Positions 4,707 through 7,239 of a stretch of 7,239 nucleotides of DNA are shown here, piece by piece. Position 1 is the stretch's first letter. Each line of letters opens with the position of its first letter. Below the pieces are notes generated by a model, which worked only from the letters and a program-made list of their open reading frames with translations, ran no database searches and had not been told where the DNA came from. This DNA is from Actinomycetes bacterium (GTDB lineage: Bacteria > Actinomycetota > Acidimicrobiia > Acidimicrobiales > Bog-793). The stretch lies in assembly GCA_021785095.1 (NCBI GenBank), contig JAJYGM010000378.1, forward strand, positions 1 through 7,239, read 5' to 3'. Position numbers and translations under genes: made by a program.

Positions 4707-5387
4707 GTGCGGGTGCTCGTGGTCGAAGACGAGGTGAAGATGGCGTCGCTCTTGAAGCGCGGCCTGGAGGAGGAGGGCCATGCCGTCGACGTGGCGAAGG
4801 ACGGCGTCGAGGGGCTCTGGATGGCCCAGGAGAACCCCTACGCGGCCGTGGTGCTCGACGTCATGCTCCCCCGCCTCGACGGGTTCGAGGTGTGCCGCAA
4901 GCTCCGGGAAGCCGGCATCTGGGCACCTGTGCTGATGCTCACGGCCCGGGACGCCGTCGGCGACCGGGTCGCGGGCCTCGATGCCGGCGCCGACGACTAC
5001 CTGGTGAAGCCGTTCAGCCTCCTCGAGCTCGCCGCGAGGATCCGCGCGCTCGTCCGGCGGGACGACCGGGCACGTCCCACCGTGCTCGCCAACGGCGACC
5101 TCCGGCTCGACCCGGCGACCAAGCAGGTCTTTCGAGACGGCCACGAGATCGCGCTCTCCCCCAAGGAGTTCTCGCTCCTCGAGCTCTTCCTGCGCCACCA
5201 GGGCACGGTGCTGACGCGGACGCAGATCATCGACGCCGTGTGGGACTTCGCCTACGACGGGACGTCCAACGTCGTCGACCAGTACGTCACGTACCTGCGG
5301 AGGAAGATCGACAAGCCGTTCGGGCGGCACGACATCGAGACGGTGCGGGGAATGGGCTACCGCCTGCGCCAGGCGGAGCAGGCCTGA
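4707..5387 (+). CDS. OmpR/PhoB-family response regulator
   Basis: Encodes 226 residues, the normal length. The receiver domain (about 1-115) has the acidic pair Glu7/Asp8, phospho-acceptor Asp51 in LDVMLP, Thr79 and Lys101 in the LVKPF motif. The winged-helix DNA-binding domain (about 128-222) contains SPKEFSLLELFLRH, an LTRTQIIDAVW recognition region and the closing VRGMGYRLR. It should be phosphorylated by the kinase encoded one base downstream and then bind direct repeats as a dimer. Start choice: GTG 4707 gives VRVLVVEDE at the exact beginning of the receiver fold. GTG 4698 lies inside the -10, and starts further upstream add a non-homologous leader crossing the operator sites. Its likely targets in the window are its own promoter, the redox operon and the repeat-protein gene, on the basis of shared half-sites. 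Confidence 0.95.
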   Translation: MRVLVVEDEVKMASLLKRGLEEEGHAVDVAKDGVEGLWMAQENPYAAVVLDVMLPRLDGFEVCRKLREAGIWAPVLMLTARDAVGDRVAGLDAGADDYLVKPFSLLELAARIRALVRRDDRARPTVLANGDLRLDPATKQVFRDGHEIALSPKEFSLLELFLRHQGTVLTRTQIIDAVWDFAYDGTSNVVDQYVTYLRRKIDKPFGRHDIETVRGMGYRLRQAEQA

Positions 5388-5388
5388 C

Positions 5389-6846
5389 GTGCCGATCCGG
5401 ATCCGTCTCATGCTCGCGTTCGGGGCGGCCGCCGCCCTGCTGGTCGCCATCGGGGGGTGGCTGTTCGTCGCGGCCCAGTCCAGCTCGATGCTCGGGTCGA
5501 TCGACGCGCAGCTCGCGACGGCGGCGGGCGTCGCAGGCCGCTACACCACCCCGGTGAGCGGCGGCTCGTCGTCGCCGGCGTCGCTCCCAGGCGAGTACCT
5601 GCTCCAGATCCTGGGTCCCGCGGGGGAGGTGACGGCGTCGGGGCAGGACGCCGGCACGGTCCCGCTCGTGTCCGGCACCGCGCTCCGTCGTGCCGCCGCG
5701 GGGCGCATCGCCCTCACGCGCTCCGGGGAGGACGAGTCCATCCGGATCGTCGCCGAGCCCTACGCGGGCCACCCGGGGTACGTCGCGGTCGCCGCGGTCT
5801 CGTTGGAGTCCTACAGCGGCAGCGTGAGGACCGTGGAGGGGGGCGTGATCGCGGGCGGCATCGCCGTCCTGGTCGTCGCCGTGTCCGGGTCCTACCTCCT
5901 CGCGCGGCGAGCGCTGGCCCCCGTCGAACGCATGCGCCGCGAGGTGGCCGCGCTCGTGCGCAGCGACGGCGGTGGGGGCATCCCGGTCCCGGCGACCCGC
6001 GACGAGCTGGCCACCCTCGCCCGCACCATGAACGACCTCCTGGCCCGCCTTCACGCTTCGCTCGAGCGCCAACGGAGCTTCGTCGCCGACGCGAGCCACG
6101 AGCTGCGCACGCCTCTCGCGGTGCTCGGCGCAGAGCTGGAGCTGGCCTCCCGGCCCGGCCGGACGAAGGAGGAGCTCAGTGACGCCGTCGCGAGCGCAGC
6201 CGAGGAGACCACCAGGCTCGTGCGGCTGACCGAGGACCTCCTGCTGCTCGCCCGGAGCGACAGCGACCGCCTCGAGCTGCGCCTCGACTGGGTCGACGTC
6301 GGGCGGATCCTCGAGCGAGGGGCCCGGGCAGCCGACCGGCGCGCCCGGGCGGCGGACGTCCAGATCGACGTCTCGGCGCGGGAGGGCTGCTGGGCGTTCC
6401 TCGACGCGGACCGCGTGCGCGAGGCGCTCGACAACCTTCTCGACAACGCCCTCCGGTTCGCGCCGCGGGGGACCTCCATCGAGGTCCGCGGGGTGGAGCA
6501 CGACGGCGTGCTCACCGTCGAGGTCCTCGATCGGGGGCCGGGCTTCCCCGAGGAGTACCTGCCGCATGCGTTCGAGCGCTTCCGGCGACCGACATCGGAC
6601 CGCGGCAGGTCGGACGGTGGGACGGGGCTCGGGCTCGCGATCGTCGAGGTGATCGCCCGGGCGCACGGGGGGACCGCGACGGCCAGGAACCGTGACGAGG
6701 GCGGGGCGGCCGTCCAGCTGGAGATCCCGACGACGAGCCCCGCGTCGGCGCCCCCGTCGGCGCCCGACGCCCTCAGGAGAGCTCGTCGGGCTGACGCAGC
6801 GTGGCCACCGGCCACTGGGCGATCAGCGAGTAGCGGTCTCCCCTGA
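5389..6846 (+). CDS. Membrane sensor histidine kinase, partner of the response regulator
   Basis: Encodes 485 residues. Transmembrane helix 1 spans about 8-28, followed by an extracytoplasmic sensor domain of about 120 residues with no recognised ligand motif. Helix 2 is at 152-172, then HAMP (about 173-228). HisKA has the phospho-acceptor His237 in DASHELRTPL. The HATPase_c domain has Asn353 in DNLLDNALRF, Asp381 in DRGPGF and the glycine loop GGTGLGLAI (410-418). All catalytic boxes are intact. GTG 5389 begins one base after the regulator's stop, so the two are co-translated. The kinase fold ends near residue 445. The last 40 or so residues are Ala/Pro/Arg-rich, of no known domain, and overlap the minus-strand regulator gene by 74 bp. 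The signal sensed is unknown; given the neighbours, a redox or metal cue at the cell surface is a reasonable guess. Confidence 0.93.
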   Translation: MPIRIRLMLAFGAAAALLVAIGGWLFVAAQSSSMLGSIDAQLATAAGVAGRYTTPVSGGSSSPASLPGEYLLQILGPAGEVTASGQDAGTVPLVSGTALRRAAAGRIALTRSGEDESIRIVAEPYAGHPGYVAVAAVSLESYSGSVRTVEGGVIAGGIAVLVVAVSGSYLLARRALAPVERMRREVAALVRSDGGGGIPVPATRDELATLARTMNDLLARLHASLERQRSFVADASHELRTPLAVLGAELELASRPGRTKEELSDAVASAAEETTRLVRLTEDLLLLARSDSDRLELRLDWVDVGRILERGARAADRRARAADVQIDVSAREGCWAFLDADRVREALDNLLDNALRFAPRGTSIEVRGVEHDGVLTVEVLDRGPGFPEEYLPHAFERFRRPTSDRGRSDGGTGLGLAIVEVIARAHGGTATARNRDEGGAAVQLEIPTTSPASAPPSAPDALRRARRADAAWPPATGRSASSGLP

Positions 6847-7239
6847 TGAGGCTCTTTCGCCACTCGACGGGGTCCTCTCCGGCGCGGGCGAGCCGTTCGA
6901 TCGAGAAGGCGGCCGTCTTAGGCGGCAGGCGCAACAGCTTGCGCTCGGCGACCTCGGGGATCACGGGCCGGATACGCTCCCAGCCCCCCGTGATGCGCAA
7001 GGAGCAGTGGGTGGCGAGGAGGTCGTAAAGCCCCCCGGAGGACAGATCGGCGCCGAGAAGCGCTCCAGCCTGGTGCGCGGGCAGCCACGACCTGTCCCAG
7101 GCGATGGGCTCGACCCCCGCGATACGGAGCCGCTCGACGAACACGACCTCGGCGCCGGGGTCCACGAGGAGCTGCGCGGCAGCCTCGGCGGTGGCGGGAC
7201 GGTGCTCAGCTGCGAGGACCTCGCTCCGCTCTTCGATGC
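6773..7239 (-). CDS. GntR/HutC-family regulator, UTRA domain only (truncated by window edge)
   Basis: The frame is open from the right edge to TGA at 6775-6773, with 154 residues visible. It matches the UTRA ligand-binding domain of HutC-subfamily GntR regulators. There is an AAQLLVDPGAEV lead-in, then FVERLRIAGVEPIAWDRSWLP, where family members have an R-x-R plus dg-x-P pattern. A GLYDLL helix and the AERKLLRLP-PKTAAFSIERLA strand-helix region follow, and the protein ends in SLIAQWP plus a short tail. The N-terminal winged helix must lie outside the window. A GTG at 7165 would be internal to the domain and is not the start. These regulators bind small effectors such as sugars, amino acids or their phosphates and usually control adjacent genes; nothing in the window identifies the effector. 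It has no evident link to the redox module, and it converges on the kinase gene. Confidence 0.82.
   Translation of the reverse strand, partial: IEERSEVLAAEHRPATAEAAAQLLVDPGAEVVFVERLRIAGVEPIAWDRSWLPAHQAGALLGADLSSGGLYDLLATHCSLRITGGWERIRPVIPEVAERKLLRLPPKTAAFSIERLARAGEDPVEWRKSLIRGDRYSLIAQWPVATLRQPDELS

Noticed and set aside
5287..6666. 459-residue minus-strand frame opposite the histidine kinase
   Set aside because: It has no recognisable domain. The plus strand has complete receiver and kinase motifs in the same place, so this is a GC-rich shadow.

Overview
The window is uniformly GC-rich with strongly GC-biased third codon positions, GTG starts, tightly overlapping genes and an apparently leaderless regulator gene. 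Together with an actinobacterial-style ferredoxin, this points to a high-GC member of the Actinomycetota. I would not go below phylum from this sequence.

Layout, left to right. Positions 1-275 hold no gene I can defend. A plus-strand gene (380-751) encodes a small exported protein built around eight S-[LV]-D-R-T repeats, and it ends before a strong hairpin (779-818). Converging on that hairpin from the right is a five-gene minus-strand operon (4516 down to 873). In transcription order it encodes a single-pass membrane protein of unknown function, an ApbE-type FAD:protein FMN transferase, a ferric-reductase-like heme b membrane protein, a NuoF-like NADH dehydrogenase flavoprotein, and a small [3Fe-4S]/[4Fe-4S] ferredoxin. 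The first three junctions are 4-base stop/start overlaps and the last is equally tight, so the five are almost certainly made as a unit. Diverging from this operon is a two-component system (4707-6846): an OmpR/PhoB-type response regulator and its histidine kinase. The 3' end of the kinase gene overlaps the 3' end of a GntR/HutC-type regulator gene on the minus strand (6773-7239), which is cut by the window edge.

How they may work together. The minus-strand operon looks like a transmembrane redox module. NADH would be oxidised by the NuoF-like protein, electrons would pass through ferredoxin to the bis-heme membrane protein, and from there to an extracytoplasmic acceptor. ApbE implies a covalently flavinylated partner, but no classical FMN-binding domain is encoded here.

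The main observation from the hunt is a shared control region. The upstream regions of the repeat protein and of the redox operon carry the same ungapped pattern: an inverted TGTGA half-site, then three TC[AT]CA half-sites spaced exactly 11 bp apart, then the same GCACCGT at a -10-like position. The response-regulator promoter has two TCTCA half-sites with the same 11-bp period in front of a TANNNT -10. Head-to-tail half-sites one helical turn apart are how OmpR/PhoB regulators bind. I therefore infer that this regulator controls itself, the redox operon and the exported repeat protein as one local regulon. That would make the repeat protein a likely functional partner of the electron-transfer module.
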